Assembly: GCA_016711045.1 (NCBI GenBank)
Contig: JADJTT010000014.1
Location: 1 to 64,000, forward strand
Direction of reading: 5' to 3'
Length of the DNA: 64,000 nucleotides
Origin: Saprospirales bacterium
GTDB lineage: Bacteria > Bacteroidota > Bacteroidia > Chitinophagales > Saprospiraceae
In this document: positions 25,048 to 33,790 of the stretch, one piece after another
Layout of the letters: each line of letters begins with the position of its first letter
Position numbering within the stretch: position 1 is the first letter of the stretch
Notes under the pieces: model-generated
What the model saw: the letters and a program-made list of their open reading frames with translations, nothing else
What the model was told of the DNA's origin: nothing
Databases searched by the model: none
Program-made: the position numbers and the translations under genes

Positions 25048-27843
25048 ATGAATCGAATCCTTACCCTCTTTTTACTCCTCGCCATTCCCTTTCTTCTCCC
25101 CGCTCAAATCATTCTTTTTCAAGGAAAAGTCGTCGAACCCAACACCGGCAAGCCGCTGGAGGGCATCCTGGTCAGCACCGACTATGAGGAAGTGACTACC
25201 GACAAAGACGGCGCCTTTGAAATGGAACTCTCTGCGGATGTTCGCCGGGTCGTTTTTCATTTTATGAAGAATGGATACGACTTCATGCAAATCGATTATG
25301 AAGTAAAAGGAATGGAGGTACAGGACCTGGGCACGATCCAGCTTTCGCTCAACGGCCAACAGGCCAATGAATTGCAGGCTAAAGAAGACCAGATCCCTAC
25401 TGTCGTTATCTCGGAAGATGACCTGGATGGAGGCGATGCCAACACTCAGGATATTTCGGGCCTGTTGACCGCTTCCCGCGATGTCTTTGTGGCTGCGACC
25501 TCTTTTACCTTCGGTCCCGCCCGCTTTCGCATCCGGGGCATTGGAGCGGAAAACACCTCCGTGTTGCTCAATGGTGTGCCAGCGAACGACCTGGAAAGCG
25601 GACAGGTGTACTGGAGTTCCTGGGGTGGCCTCAACGATGTGCTGCGCTACCGCCAGACCGACATCGGGCTTGGATCCATGGAATACACCATGGGCGGAAT
25701 AGGAGGGGGAAGCTCCATCGATACCCGGGCAACCACCCAGCGCAAGCAGCTTCGGGCTTCTTACGCTATTTCCAACCGCACCTATCGCAATCGCCTGATG
25801 CTGACCTGGTCGAGCGGACAACTGAAGAACGGCTGGGCTGTATCGCTGTCCGGATCGCGCCGCTGGTCGGAAGAGGGCTATGTCGAAGGCACCTTCTATG
25901 ATGCCTGGTCCTACTTCGCCTCGATCGACAAACTGATCGGCAAAAAACACCAACTAAACCTGACAGCCTTTGGCGCCCCCATCAAGCGCGGACGTTCCAG
26001 CGGTTCCATCCAGGAAATGTATGACCTGGCGGGTAACAACTACTACAACTCTTATTGGGGCTTTCAGAATGGCGAAAAGCGCAATTCCCGGGTGGCCACT
26101 ATCCACCAACCTATGTTTATCCTGCGCCATGACTGGAAACTGGGCGAAAAAACAAACCTGACCAGCGCGATTTCCTACCAGTTTGGCCGCAACGGCAGTA
26201 CGGCGATCGACTGGTACAATGCCCGCGATCCGCGGCCGGATTATTACCGGTATCTCCCCAGCTATGTAATCGACCCGGACCAGAAGCTCCTGGTGGAAGA
26301 GGCTTTCCGCAACAATGAATCCACCCGTCAGCTGGATTGGGACTACATGTATAACGTGAACTACAACAGCCAGGAAACAGTCGAAAACGCAAATGGGATA
26401 AAGGGCAATTCGGTATCGGGTCTGCGCTCCAAATACATCGTCGAAGAGCGCCGGTACGACAGCAAGAAATACAATTTCAACACCGTTTTTCAGCATTTTC
26501 TGACCGATCACATCACCCTGAACGGGGGCCTGGGCTACCAGATCTTTCAGGGCGATAACTATAAGGTGGTCAACGACCTGCTGGGTGGGGAGTTTTACCT
26601 CGACATCGACCGGTTTGCAGAAACGGATTTTCCCGATAATCCCGATGCCAAGCAAAACGACCTCAACACGCCCAACCGTATATTGAAGGAAGGCGATCGA
26701 TTCGGGTACGACTACGACCCCAATATCCGCAAAGGCAACGTGTGGGGCCAGGGCGTATTTTCCACTTCCAAGGTCGATTTCTTCCTGGGTGGCGAATTGT
26801 CGTCGACCACCTTCTGGCGTCACGGCGATGTCGTCAATGGCCGCTTCCCGGACAATTCGTTCGGCGACTCTGAAAAGCAAAAATTCCAGAATTATACCCT
26901 GAAAGGCGGAGTGACCTACAAGATCAGCAACATCCACTACTTGTATGCCAATGCCGCCATGCAGACGCGGGCGCCTTTTTTCCGCAACTCCTACATCTCC
27001 CCGCGCACCCGCGACCAGGCAGCATCCAATCTGGTCAGCGAGAAGATCCAGTCGGGAGAAGCCGGTTATATGCTTCGCTCGCCTCGCGTTAAAGCACGGG
27101 CTTCGGTGTATTGGGCACAATTTCAGGACCAAACCCGCACCATCAGCTTTTACAACGACGAAACCATCGTAGGCGATAATTCCGAAGACCTGATCGACCT
27201 GGGCTTCGTCAACTTTACCCTCTCGGGTATCGATTCGCGGCACATTGGTACCGAGTTGGCTGTCGAGTTTAAAGTGAACTCAGCCCTGACGCTCAACGGC
27301 GTAGCGGCGCTTGGACAGTATATCTACACCTCCCGTCCCACCGCTACCATCGTCAACGACAATAATCCGGACATCGCCATCACCGATCGGGTGATCTACC
27401 AAAAGAATTTCCGCATTCCCGGCACGCCCCAGAATGCCTACACCGCCGGCATCAATTACAGTGGAAAGAAATACTGGTTTGCCAACCTGAATGTCAACTA
27501 CTTCGACAACGTCTGGATCGATTTCAACCCCAACCGCCGTACCGAAGAAGCCATCTACGATGTGGAGCAAGGTTCGGATTCCTGGACTAATATTCTGGAT
27601 CAGGAAAAAGCCGCTCCGGCCTGGACCGTCGACTTTTTCGGCGGAAAATCATTCAAGATCAAGGACATGTTCCTCTACCTCAACGTAGGGGTGAGCAATT
27701 TGCTCAACAACCAGGACTTTGTCACCGGTGGCTACGAGCAGCTTCGTTATGACTTTGTAACGAAAGACCCCGACCTCTTCCCCTCCCGGTATTTCTATTA
27801 TTTCGGAAGGACTTACTTTATTAACTTGAGCCTGCGCCTTTGA
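25048..27843 (+). CDS. TonB-dependent outer-membrane receptor with N-terminal carboxypeptidase-regulatory-like domain
   Basis: A 931-aa protein. The signal peptide (MNRILTLFLLLAIPFLLPAQ) is followed by a ~90-aa CarboxypepD_reg-like domain (QGKVVEPNTGKPLEGILVST... DKDGAFEM), a plug domain at ~105-235 (DISGLLTASRDVFVAATSF, RIRGIGAENTSVLLNGVPAN) and a beta-barrel to the aromatic C-terminus YFGRTYFINLSLRL. No SusD partner follows; instead a DUF5689 lipoprotein and a PLD-family protein do, so the substrate is more probably nucleic-acid fragments than glycans. That assignment comes from context, not from the receptor itself. The start is the first ATG of the signal peptide. Confidence 0.85.
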   Translation: MNRILTLFLLLAIPFLLPAQIILFQGKVVEPNTGKPLEGILVSTDYEEVTTDKDGAFEMELSADVRRVVFHFMKNGYDFMQIDYEVKGMEVQDLGTIQLSLNGQQANELQAKEDQIPTVVISEDDLDGGDANTQDISGLLTASRDVFVAATSFTFGPARFRIRGIGAENTSVLLNGVPANDLESGQVYWSSWGGLNDVLRYRQTDIGLGSMEYTMGGIGGGSSIDTRATTQRKQLRASYAISNRTYRNRLMLTWSSGQLKNGWAVSLSGSRRWSEEGYVEGTFYDAWSYFASIDKLIGKKHQLNLTAFGAPIKRGRSSGSIQEMYDLAGNNYYNSYWGFQNGEKRNSRVATIHQPMFILRHDWKLGEKTNLTSAISYQFGRNGSTAIDWYNARDPRPDYYRYLPSYVIDPDQKLLVEEAFRNNESTRQLDWDYMYNVNYNSQETVENANGIKGNSVSGLRSKYIVEERRYDSKKYNFNTVFQHFLTDHITLNGGLGYQIFQGDNYKVVNDLLGGEFYLDIDRFAETDFPDNPDAKQNDLNTPNRILKEGDRFGYDYDPNIRKGNVWGQGVFSTSKVDFFLGGELSSTTFWRHGDVVNGRFPDNSFGDSEKQKFQNYTLKGGVTYKISNIHYLYANAAMQTRAPFFRNSYISPRTRDQAASNLVSEKIQSGEAGYMLRSPRVKARASVYWAQFQDQTRTISFYNDETIVGDNSEDLIDLGFVNFTLSGIDSRHIGTELAVEFKVNSALTLNGVAALGQYIYTSRPTATIVNDNNPDIAITDRVIYQKNFRIPGTPQNAYTAGINYSGKKYWFANLNVNYFDNVWIDFNPNRRTEEAIYDVEQGSDSWTNILDQEKAAPAWTVDFFGGKSFKIKDMFLYLNVGVSNLLNNQDFVTGGYEQLRYDFVTKDPDLFPSRYFYYFGRTYFINLSLRL

Positions 27844-27855
27844 TTTTCAGAGGGA

Positions 27856-27927
27856 TTAATGGGATTGAAAGGGATTAGAAGGGATTATGCAAATCCAATC
27901 CCTTTCAATCCCTCCTAATCCCATTAA
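27856..27927. repeat. GGGATT-rich imperfect inverted repeat
   Basis: Bases 27856-27886 fold back on 27897-27927 with about three mismatches and two G:U pairs over 31 bp. Each arm is itself a run of GGGATT units spaced by ten bases. It begins 13 bp after the receptor stop codon and has no T-run. Confidence 0.6.
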
Positions 27928-27958
27928 ATTCTTCATCTCCCACAAGGAAATTATACCA

Positions 27959-29218
27959 ATGAAAAAGACATTTTACTTCTTCGGACTTCTCTCTTTCTTA
28001 TCCTTTTCCATCCTCACCTGGCAAGGCTGTGTGAAACTGGAATTTGACAATCCCCCAGCCACAGCACTCTGTGAATGGGTTTCCACCACCACCATTGCCG
28101 AACTGAAAGCGATGTATCCAGGTTCCGACCTGGTGATCCAGGACCCGCTGATCATCGAAGGGGTAGTCGTAGCCGATGATTCCTCCGGCAATTTCTACCG
28201 TGCCCTGATCGTCCAGGATGCTACGGCCGGCATTGAAGTACGCTTTGCCGGTACAGACCTCTACAACGATTACCCTATGGGCCGTAAAGTATTTGTCAAT
28301 TGCCAGGGGCTGACCTTGTCCAATTACAACGGGGTGTTGCAACTGGGCGAGATCCAGGCAGCCCTGATCGACGACTACATCTGCCGGGGCGCCAAGAATC
28401 AGGTCGTGGAACCGGTAGTGGTGACGATCGATCAGTTGAATGCCAGTTATATCGACCGGCTGGTGCGTTTGGAAGGCGTACAGTTTGACGCTGGAAGCGC
28501 AGGTGTGACCTATGCCGATGGGGTCAATTTTTTATCCGTCAACCTGACGCTGATGGAATGTGCCAGCGATGCGACTATCATACTTCGCAGTAGCGGATAT
28601 GCCGATTTTGCTACCAAGCTAACCCCAACCGGCAGCGGGTATGTCGATGCGATCTACAGTGTGTATCAGAGCGATAAACAACTGTTAATCCGCCATGAGC
28701 GCGATGTGCAGATGGACAACGCGCGGTGCGAGTCGCTGCTCAACGAATCCTTTACCGGGGTTCCCACCAACCAGGATCTTAACCTGCCCGGATGGACCAA
28801 TATAGCCGTCAAAGGTACCCGCTTGTGGAGAGGGGCTTCCTTTAGCGGTAATTTTTATGCCCAGGCAACCGCGTATCAGGATACCAACAATGAAATGGAG
28901 ACCTGGCTGATCACCCCACCGATCAACCTCGATAACCCGAAAACCCTTTCGTTTGAGAGCGCGATGGCTTTCTTCAACCATGATGGCCTGACTGCGCTGA
29001 TCTCCACCGACTTTTCCGGCAATGTAGCCACTGCTACCTGGACGCCCCTGAGTTGCAACCTTGCAGGCAGCGGCAACGCCAATTATGACTGGGTAGCTTC
29101 CGGCCCCATCGACCTATCCGGCTTTTCCGGTACCGGGCACGTGGCTTTCCGCTACATCGGCAATAAAACCAGCCAGACGACTACGTTCCAGCTCGATAAC
29201 GTTCGCATAGTAGAATAA
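27959..29218 (+). CDS. DUF5689 lipoprotein with C-terminal jelly-roll-like domain
   Basis: A 419-aa protein. The start at 27959 gives a lipoprotein signal (MKKTFYFFGLLSFLSFSILT, then WQGC with the lipid-bearing Cys near residue 22). Residues ~45-245 form a DUF5689 domain, an OB-like fold built around IIEGVVVADDSSGNFYRALI, GIEVRF and GRKVFVNCQGLTLSNYNGVL. Residues ~255-419 look like a choice-of-anchor-J/carbohydrate-binding-like sandwich (LNESFTGVP, MFETW-like METWLITPPINLD, HVAFRYIGNK). It lies 115 bp after the TonB receptor gene and could be the surface lipoprotein that hands substrate to it, taking a SusD-like place; this is inference. Confidence 0.8.
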   Translation: MKKTFYFFGLLSFLSFSILTWQGCVKLEFDNPPATALCEWVSTTTIAELKAMYPGSDLVIQDPLIIEGVVVADDSSGNFYRALIVQDATAGIEVRFAGTDLYNDYPMGRKVFVNCQGLTLSNYNGVLQLGEIQAALIDDYICRGAKNQVVEPVVVTIDQLNASYIDRLVRLEGVQFDAGSAGVTYADGVNFLSVNLTLMECASDATIILRSSGYADFATKLTPTGSGYVDAIYSVYQSDKQLLIRHERDVQMDNARCESLLNESFTGVPTNQDLNLPGWTNIAVKGTRLWRGASFSGNFYAQATAYQDTNNEMETWLITPPINLDNPKTLSFESAMAFFNHDGLTALISTDFSGNVATATWTPLSCNLAGSGNANYDWVASGPIDLSGFSGTGHVAFRYIGNKTSQTTTFQLDNVRIVE

Positions 29219-29270
29219 TTAAAAGAAATGCAGGTGCCGATGGCCACCGGCACCCGCATTTCTTTTAATT
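29217..29270. repeat. 23-bp inverted repeat between the DUF5689 and PLD genes
   Basis: Bases 29217-29239 pair with 29248-29270 with a single mismatch; the inner GC-rich part and outer AAAAGAAA/TTTCTTTT parts give an intrinsic-terminator shape on both strands. It ends only 7 bp before the ATG at 29278, so it would also occupy the 5' leader of that gene. Confidence 0.75.
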
Positions 29271-29277
29271 TTACTAC

Positions 29278-31437
29278 ATGGTTCCCCACAAACTACTCCT
29301 ATGCTGGCTCCTCTCCGGGCTGGCTTTTACGCTTTCCGGACAAGTCTGGATCGGCATAGCCCGCATTCAATCTCAAGGCACTACCGTGTCGGTAAAGGGC
29401 ATTGCCCTGAATGGGCCGGAGTTGGGCGATATCCGCTATATTCAGGATGAGACCGGCGCTATCGCCTTGTATCCCGGCTCGGGCTCGGCGCCGGGGTTGG
29501 AAAACGTGCAGGCCGGCGATGAAGTACTGGTGACGGGAGTGTTGGATCCCTATCAGGGCTTGCTGGAGATTTCTCCGATACTTTCCCTGGACGTTCTTTC
29601 CTCCAACAACCCGTTGCCAGAGGCAAAAATCATTTTCCCGGGCGGTTTTTCCGATCAGATGGAGAGCGAGCATGTGCGCCTGCAGTGCGTCTCCTTTCAG
29701 GCTGCCGGATTCTTTGAAGGCGACCACCTCTATTCCATCAACCACTACGGGGGCATTGGGTATAACCTCTATATCCCGGATGGACATCCGTTGGTCGGGA
29801 AGCCCATTCCTGCTACTCCCGTTGAAATGACGGGTATTCTTTCCCGATACAACACCTTTCGAATGCTGGTCAGAGGAATGGAAGACCTGCCCGAATCGCC
29901 TTGTATGTATTTTACCACGGAGGTTTTTCCGGCAGAGATGGAAACGAATGCCCTGGGATTATTCTGGAAGACCAATGTGCCCTGTGCCTGTTCGGTGCGG
30001 TATGGCCTTACCCCGGCTATGGGGAGCACGGTTTCGAGTGCCGACCTTTTGCCGGTGCATTCCTTTTCGCTGGACAATCTGACCCCTGCCACCGCTTATT
30101 ATGTGCAGGCATCCTGCCAGTTCAACGGAGTAGAGGTGCCCTCCCCGGTGCGCATTTTTTCCACAGTATCGACCTCTTCCGGCCTTATCGAGGTCTATTT
30201 CAATAAATCGACAGATCCGCTGTTCTCTACGGGCACATTTCCGGCAGGCAGTTCTTATCAGGCACTGGAGGCCGCCATGCTGGCGCGGATTGATGCCGCC
30301 AAAGAAAGTATCGATGTGGCGGTTTACAATGCCAATATTACCGACTGGATCGACGCCCTGAAGGCAGCGCATAGCAGGGGCGTACAAATTCGCTATATTT
30401 TTGAAGATCAGTCCACAAACAGCGCGCTGTCGGGATCGCTGCCCTTTCCGATTATGGCGGGCAATGCAGATGCCCTGATGCACAATAAATTTCTGGTCAT
30501 CGATGCGGAATTGCCCGACGAAGCCTATGTGATCACCGGCTCCATGAACTGGACCAGTAGCGGGTGGAAGACGGATTTTAACAACCAGTTGATCATACAA
30601 GACCAGGCGCTGGCACGGGCTTACCGGACAGAGTTCGAGGAAATGTGGGGATCCAGCGGCTTGATGCCCAATATTCAAACCTCCCGGTATGGGCCGGCAA
30701 AACTGGAAAATACGCCTTCTGTATTCAAGATCGGCGGCCGGGTCGTGGAGAGTTTTTTTACCCCCTCCCAAAGGCTGGTCCCCCTTCTGGTCGACCGCAT
30801 CGGTTCGGCGGAGACGGATCTCGAGTGCGGCTTATTCATCCTGACCCGGGATGAATTGGCTGCCGCCGTCAAAGATGCCTGGTTTGATGGGGTGGATGTG
30901 CGGGTTATTATCGAGGACGCCAATATCTCCGGTTCCGATTTCAACTTCTTGCTAAGCCAGGGCGTACCGGTGCAGGCACATAAAGACTATGGCCTCTTTC
31001 ACCACAAATACGCCATAATTGACGCGGACTTGCCCGATTCAGACCCCATGGTAATTACCGGTTCTTACAATTGGACGGCAGCTGCGACCAACGAGAACGA
31101 TGAGAATCTGCTGATCATCCACGATGCGACGATCGCCAATTTATTTTTGCAGGAGTTTGAAGCCAGGTGGGAAGAGGTAGTAGCGACAACGGAGCTGGGG
31201 AATCCATCTGATGGCTTCATCCTGTTTCCAAACCCCGCTTCGGGGGAATTTTGGGTTCGCTGGGACGGGCCTCATTCAGAAGAAGCCTTTTTTCGGCTTT
31301 GGGATGGGAAAGGCCAATTTATCAAAGAAATGGACGCGGGGCAATGCGCGGTAAGCGGCCTGAGCCCCGGTATATATTGGCTTACCTGCCACCTGCCGGA
31401 TGGAGAAACGTTTTCCAAAAAGATCCTCATCCATTGA
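29278..31437 (+). CDS. T9SS-sorted phospholipase D-like protein with two HKD motifs, probable secreted nuclease
   Basis: A 719-aa secreted protein. After a signal peptide (cut near LSGQ, residue ~22) an OB-like domain (~23-130, VSVKGIALNGPELGDIRYIQ) resembles those of extracellular nucleases. A Fn3-like domain follows (~215-305). Residues ~320-470 and ~500-635 are two PLD halves with complete HKD motifs: H402-K404-D409 (HNKFLVID) and H575-K577-D582 (HHKYAIID), each with a GS.NWT segment. The tail (~640-719, FPNPASGEF to KKILIH) is a T9SS type A sorting domain. Two HKD motifs form one active site for phosphodiester cleavage; DNase or RNase outside the cell is likeliest given the OB domain and the EEP and DUF5689 neighbours. 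Phospholipase activity is the alternative. Confidence 0.85.
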   Translation: MVPHKLLLCWLLSGLAFTLSGQVWIGIARIQSQGTTVSVKGIALNGPELGDIRYIQDETGAIALYPGSGSAPGLENVQAGDEVLVTGVLDPYQGLLEISPILSLDVLSSNNPLPEAKIIFPGGFSDQMESEHVRLQCVSFQAAGFFEGDHLYSINHYGGIGYNLYIPDGHPLVGKPIPATPVEMTGILSRYNTFRMLVRGMEDLPESPCMYFTTEVFPAEMETNALGLFWKTNVPCACSVRYGLTPAMGSTVSSADLLPVHSFSLDNLTPATAYYVQASCQFNGVEVPSPVRIFSTVSTSSGLIEVYFNKSTDPLFSTGTFPAGSSYQALEAAMLARIDAAKESIDVAVYNANITDWIDALKAAHSRGVQIRYIFEDQSTNSALSGSLPFPIMAGNADALMHNKFLVIDAELPDEAYVITGSMNWTSSGWKTDFNNQLIIQDQALARAYRTEFEEMWGSSGLMPNIQTSRYGPAKLENTPSVFKIGGRVVESFFTPSQRLVPLLVDRIGSAETDLECGLFILTRDELAAAVKDAWFDGVDVRVIIEDANISGSDFNFLLSQGVPVQAHKDYGLFHHKYAIIDADLPDSDPMVITGSYNWTAAATNENDENLLIIHDATIANLFLQEFEARWEEVVATTELGNPSDGFILFPNPASGEFWVRWDGPHSEEAFFRLWDGKGQFIKEMDAGQCAVSGLSPGIYWLTCHLPDGETFSKKILIH

Positions 31438-31440
31438 TCA

Positions 31441-32154
31441 ATGCCTAAGGATCGATTTCGCTTTCAGCAGTTTACCATCTTGCAGGATCGTTGCCTGATG
31501 AAGGTCGGTACCGATGGCGTATTACTGGGCGCCTGGACACCGGTGGAAGGCGCAAAGACGATCCTCGACATTGGAACCGGTACGGGGCTGATTGCCCTCA
31601 TGCTGGCACAACGAGCGCCCGGGGCCCTCATTCATGCGGTAGAACTGGATGCCCCAAGCGCGGAGCAGGCGGCCGAGAATGCAACTGCCTCGCCCTGGGG
31701 CGACCGCGTATCGGTCATCCCGCAGGGCATTCAGGAATATGCCTTGCATGCAACTACCCGGTATGACCTGATCGTAAGCAATCCGCCTTTCTTCTATGGC
31801 GGGTTGAAATCGCCCAGGGCCGAACGTAACCGCGTGCGGCATGCGGAAACCCTTACGTTTGGAGAGCTGCTCAAGACCGTCGCCCACCTGCTGGCGCCGA
31901 CCGGCCGTTTTTGTGTGATCCTTCCCCAGGCAGAAGGCACGGCCTTTCAACAAATTGCCTTGTCATTTGGCCTGTTCCACACCCGCATCCGGGAGGTATG
32001 CGGCAGATCCGGCAAACCGGTGGAACGGCTCCTGCTTCAATTTGAACGGGAAAGTCGCCCCGTACTTCGGGAACCGTTGCTATCCATTTATGACGAAACC
32101 CCTGGAATCTGGACGGAGGCGTTCAACGCGTTGACAGGAGGGTATTATTTGTAG
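31441..32154 (+). CDS. trmN6: tRNA1(Val) (adenine(37)-N6)-methyltransferase
   Basis: A 237-aa SAM-dependent methyltransferase. The opening FRFQQFTILQDRCLMKVGTD is the TrmN6/YfiC signature; motif I is LDIGTGTGLIALMLAQ (~41-56) and the amino-methyltransferase motif is NPPFF (~112). It modifies A37 of tRNA-Val in the cytoplasm. The gene starts 3 bp after the stop of the PLD gene, so it shares that transcript without functional link. Length and motif order are normal. Confidence 0.9.
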   Translation: MPKDRFRFQQFTILQDRCLMKVGTDGVLLGAWTPVEGAKTILDIGTGTGLIALMLAQRAPGALIHAVELDAPSAEQAAENATASPWGDRVSVIPQGIQEYALHATTRYDLIVSNPPFFYGGLKSPRAERNRVRHAETLTFGELLKTVAHLLAPTGRFCVILPQAEGTAFQQIALSFGLFHTRIREVCGRSGKPVERLLLQFERESRPVLREPLLSIYDETPGIWTEAFNALTGGYYL

Positions 32155-32174
32155 GGTGAAAAATCTTTTCACCT
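32154..32174 (+). repeat. GGGTGAAA palindrome after trmN6
   Basis: An 8-bp stem plus one G:U pair (32154-32162 with 32166-32174) begins on the last base of the trmN6 stop codon. It has the same layout as the elements at 7426 and 14660 (GGGYGAAAA, then ATC, then TTTYRCC). Confidence 0.55.
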
Positions 32175-32195
32175 TACATCTGCCGGCACAAAAAA

Positions 32196-32231
32196 AAACG
32201 GGAAACTCCGCAAGCGCCGAGCTTCCCGTTT
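32196..32231 (-). terminator. Terminator of the small HTH gene
   Basis: A 13-bp stem (32196-32208 with 32219-32231, one mismatch) is followed on the minus strand by eight T residues (complement of the A-run ending at 32198), as expected for the gene ending at 32327. On the plus strand the T tract is short. Confidence 0.65.
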
Positions 32232-32326
32232 GTTCCCAGGACTGGGAGTTTTTGGGAGGGATGGTTAAAATAAGCCCCGGAATGGGGTAAAACAAACTGA
32301 AGAGGGGATCCCAAAGGGGATTTCTA

Positions 32327-32578
32327 TCAAGATTGTTCAGTTTCCTCCAAAATTTTCAATGCCAAGTCCCATATCCGAGTATCTTTCAAATCTACTGCGC
32401 CGCCATTTGGGCCTGGTTCGAGGTGAAAATCGACTACATCGCCTTCGTCATAGTGATCCCCGCCGAAATAATTCCGTACGGTCTGCTCGGAAAGGTCCAA
32501 TTCCTTCGCAATGCGACTGACGCTTCCGGTAGGGAGGCGATGCTTGATTTCTCTCAGTTCATTGAAAGTAATTACCAT
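32327..32578 (-). CDS. Small helix-turn-helix DNA-binding protein
   Basis: An 83-aa acidic protein. Residues ~18-40 form a helix-turn-helix: SVSRIAKELDLSEQTVRNYF, with the typical Ala, Leu and Val positions and a TVRNYF recognition helix. The C-terminal half (DFHLEPGPNGGAVDLKDTRI, then a short helix) matches nothing I know. It stands alone between convergent trmN6 and a gene-free stretch. A nucleoid or phase-specific regulator is possible; its small size and single HTH suggest it works as a dimer. No target is visible. Confidence 0.7.
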   Translation of the reverse strand: MVITFNELREIKHRLPTGSVSRIAKELDLSEQTVRNYFGGDHYDEGDVVDFHLEPGPNGGAVDLKDTRIWDLALKILEETEQS

Positions 32579-32914
32579 TGTGTTGTTGTTTTAGTGAAGC
32601 AATGCCAGGGGCTAACCCTATTGTCTGGAAAGTTAAAAAAAGCTGCATAAAATTCAAAGTTCATTATGGGGTAAAGCCACTTTTTTTTCTTTTTCCCGTT
32701 GTTTTCAAAGGCTCTGAAAAGAATAAAATATTTTTGTATAATAATTTTTTAAATTTGAAATTATTGTACCTTCACCTTAAATATCCACTCCAGCTTTTCT
32801 CCGGTGCGCATACCCCGGAGTAGGGCATATTTCCTATTTCCAATTTTAAGTGACATCTACCCAACATTTCGAAGGTAAGCCCTCCCGGGATTGGAGTTCC
32901 CGGGGGGGCTTTTT
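32579..32914 (+). other. Gene-free stretch holding a candidate structured RNA
   Basis: No open frame here has coding character. The left part (32579-32760) is AT-rich; the right part folds into the structure listed at 32767-32917. No clear promoter was found. Confidence 0.5.
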
Positions 32915-32917
32915 TTA
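32767..32917 (+). ncRNA. Candidate structured small RNA with its own terminator
   Basis: TACCTTC (32767-32773) can pair with GAAGGTA (32871-32877), closing a ~100-nt domain that contains a hairpin (CTCCGG 32799-32804 with CCGGAG 32815-32820). Directly after comes a 14-bp terminator stem (32877-32890 with 32898-32911) and T-run to 32917. No protein-coding gene on this strand needs that terminator, so a ~150-nt RNA is a fair reading. The overall shape (long closing stem, open middle, terminator) recalls 6S RNA, but I cannot confirm a family. Confidence 0.35.
32877..32917 (+). terminator. Strong plus-strand terminator
   Basis: A 14-bp stem with one G:U pair (32877-32890 with 32898-32911, loop TTGGAGT) is followed by T to 32917. 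The upstream plus-strand sequence has no gene for 720 bp. Confidence 0.85.
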
Positions 32918-33790
32918 AATTTTCAGAGTATTCAGGTACCCCAATTTATAAAAATCGAACAAGCGCAAGCTTGGGTGTTTGGTGCCAAACTGCCATTCCA
33001 TCGCTTTTCTCCCGAGGATGAACAAGCCGGCGAGCAACCAGGATAAAGGGCGGAGTTTCCAATAGGCCTGGAGGAGGCGGGAACCCAACTCCGGATTCTT
33101 TTTGGCGAGATAGGCGAGGTTTTCAATGCCCTGCCGGGTCTTTTTCAGGAAAATATCAGTGGGCTCTACATCCAGGTGCAACAAGGCTGTGTCGATGTGG
33201 ACTACGGGAATGTTGCGCTTGCGAAGCTCATACCCGAATTGGGTGTCTTCATGCCCGTATTGCCGGAGGGACTCGTCGAGCAGGATATCAAGAAACAGTT
33301 CCCTGGGGCAGAGAAAATGAAAGGTACAGAACGCGTCGTAGGGCAGGCGATTTCGCTCGGCGGCGGGCCGTTGCTCGCGGGTACGGCCATAGTGCCAGTG
33401 GAAAAAACGGGTTGGATCCGTGGGAGGAGTGTCTTCGTACGCCCGGGTACCCACCACTACCTGGCCTGGTCTGCAGGCAGTCAGGTAGGCTGAAAGAAAG
33501 TTGGTACCAACAGGCATTCCATCGCAATCCATGAAGAGCAGGCAGGGAAAATTCGCTTCCTGGGCCAACCTGTTTCGGATTTGGGCGCGCCCAATGTTTT
33601 TAGGCAACTCTTCATAGCGAACTCCCGTCCAGGTGCTTATTTCCCTGTTTTTTTCCCGCCAGGCCTCCGGAGAACCATCGTCCAGGCAGATAATCTCCCA
33701 TGCTTCCGGTAGCCGTGAAGCTTGTTCCAGCAAAGCTTGAACGAGCGGACGGACGTCAAATTGGTATACCGGAATTAAAATCGATAGCAT
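32915..33790 (-). CDS. Family 2 glycosyltransferase
   Basis: A 291-aa protein with a GT-A fold. MLSILIPVYQFDVRPLVQAL opens the nucleotide-binding part, LDDGS (~37-41) is the first Asp motif, DCDG (~88-91) the DXD-like metal site, and GHEDTQFGYEL (~184-194) the acceptor-side ED motif. The C-terminal ~70 residues hold one hydrophobic stretch (LSWLLAGLFILGRKAM) that may rest on the membrane. It would transfer a sugar from a nucleotide donor to a polysaccharide or lipid acceptor. There are no other glycan genes nearby, so the pathway is unknown. Confidence 0.85.
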   Translation of the reverse strand: MLSILIPVYQFDVRPLVQALLEQASRLPEAWEIICLDDGSPEAWREKNREISTWTGVRYEELPKNIGRAQIRNRLAQEANFPCLLFMDCDGMPVGTNFLSAYLTACRPGQVVVGTRAYEDTPPTDPTRFFHWHYGRTREQRPAAERNRLPYDAFCTFHFLCPRELFLDILLDESLRQYGHEDTQFGYELRKRNIPVVHIDTALLHLDVEPTDIFLKKTRQGIENLAYLAKKNPELGSRLLQAYWKLRPLSWLLAGLFILGRKAMEWQFGTKHPSLRLFDFYKLGYLNTLKI

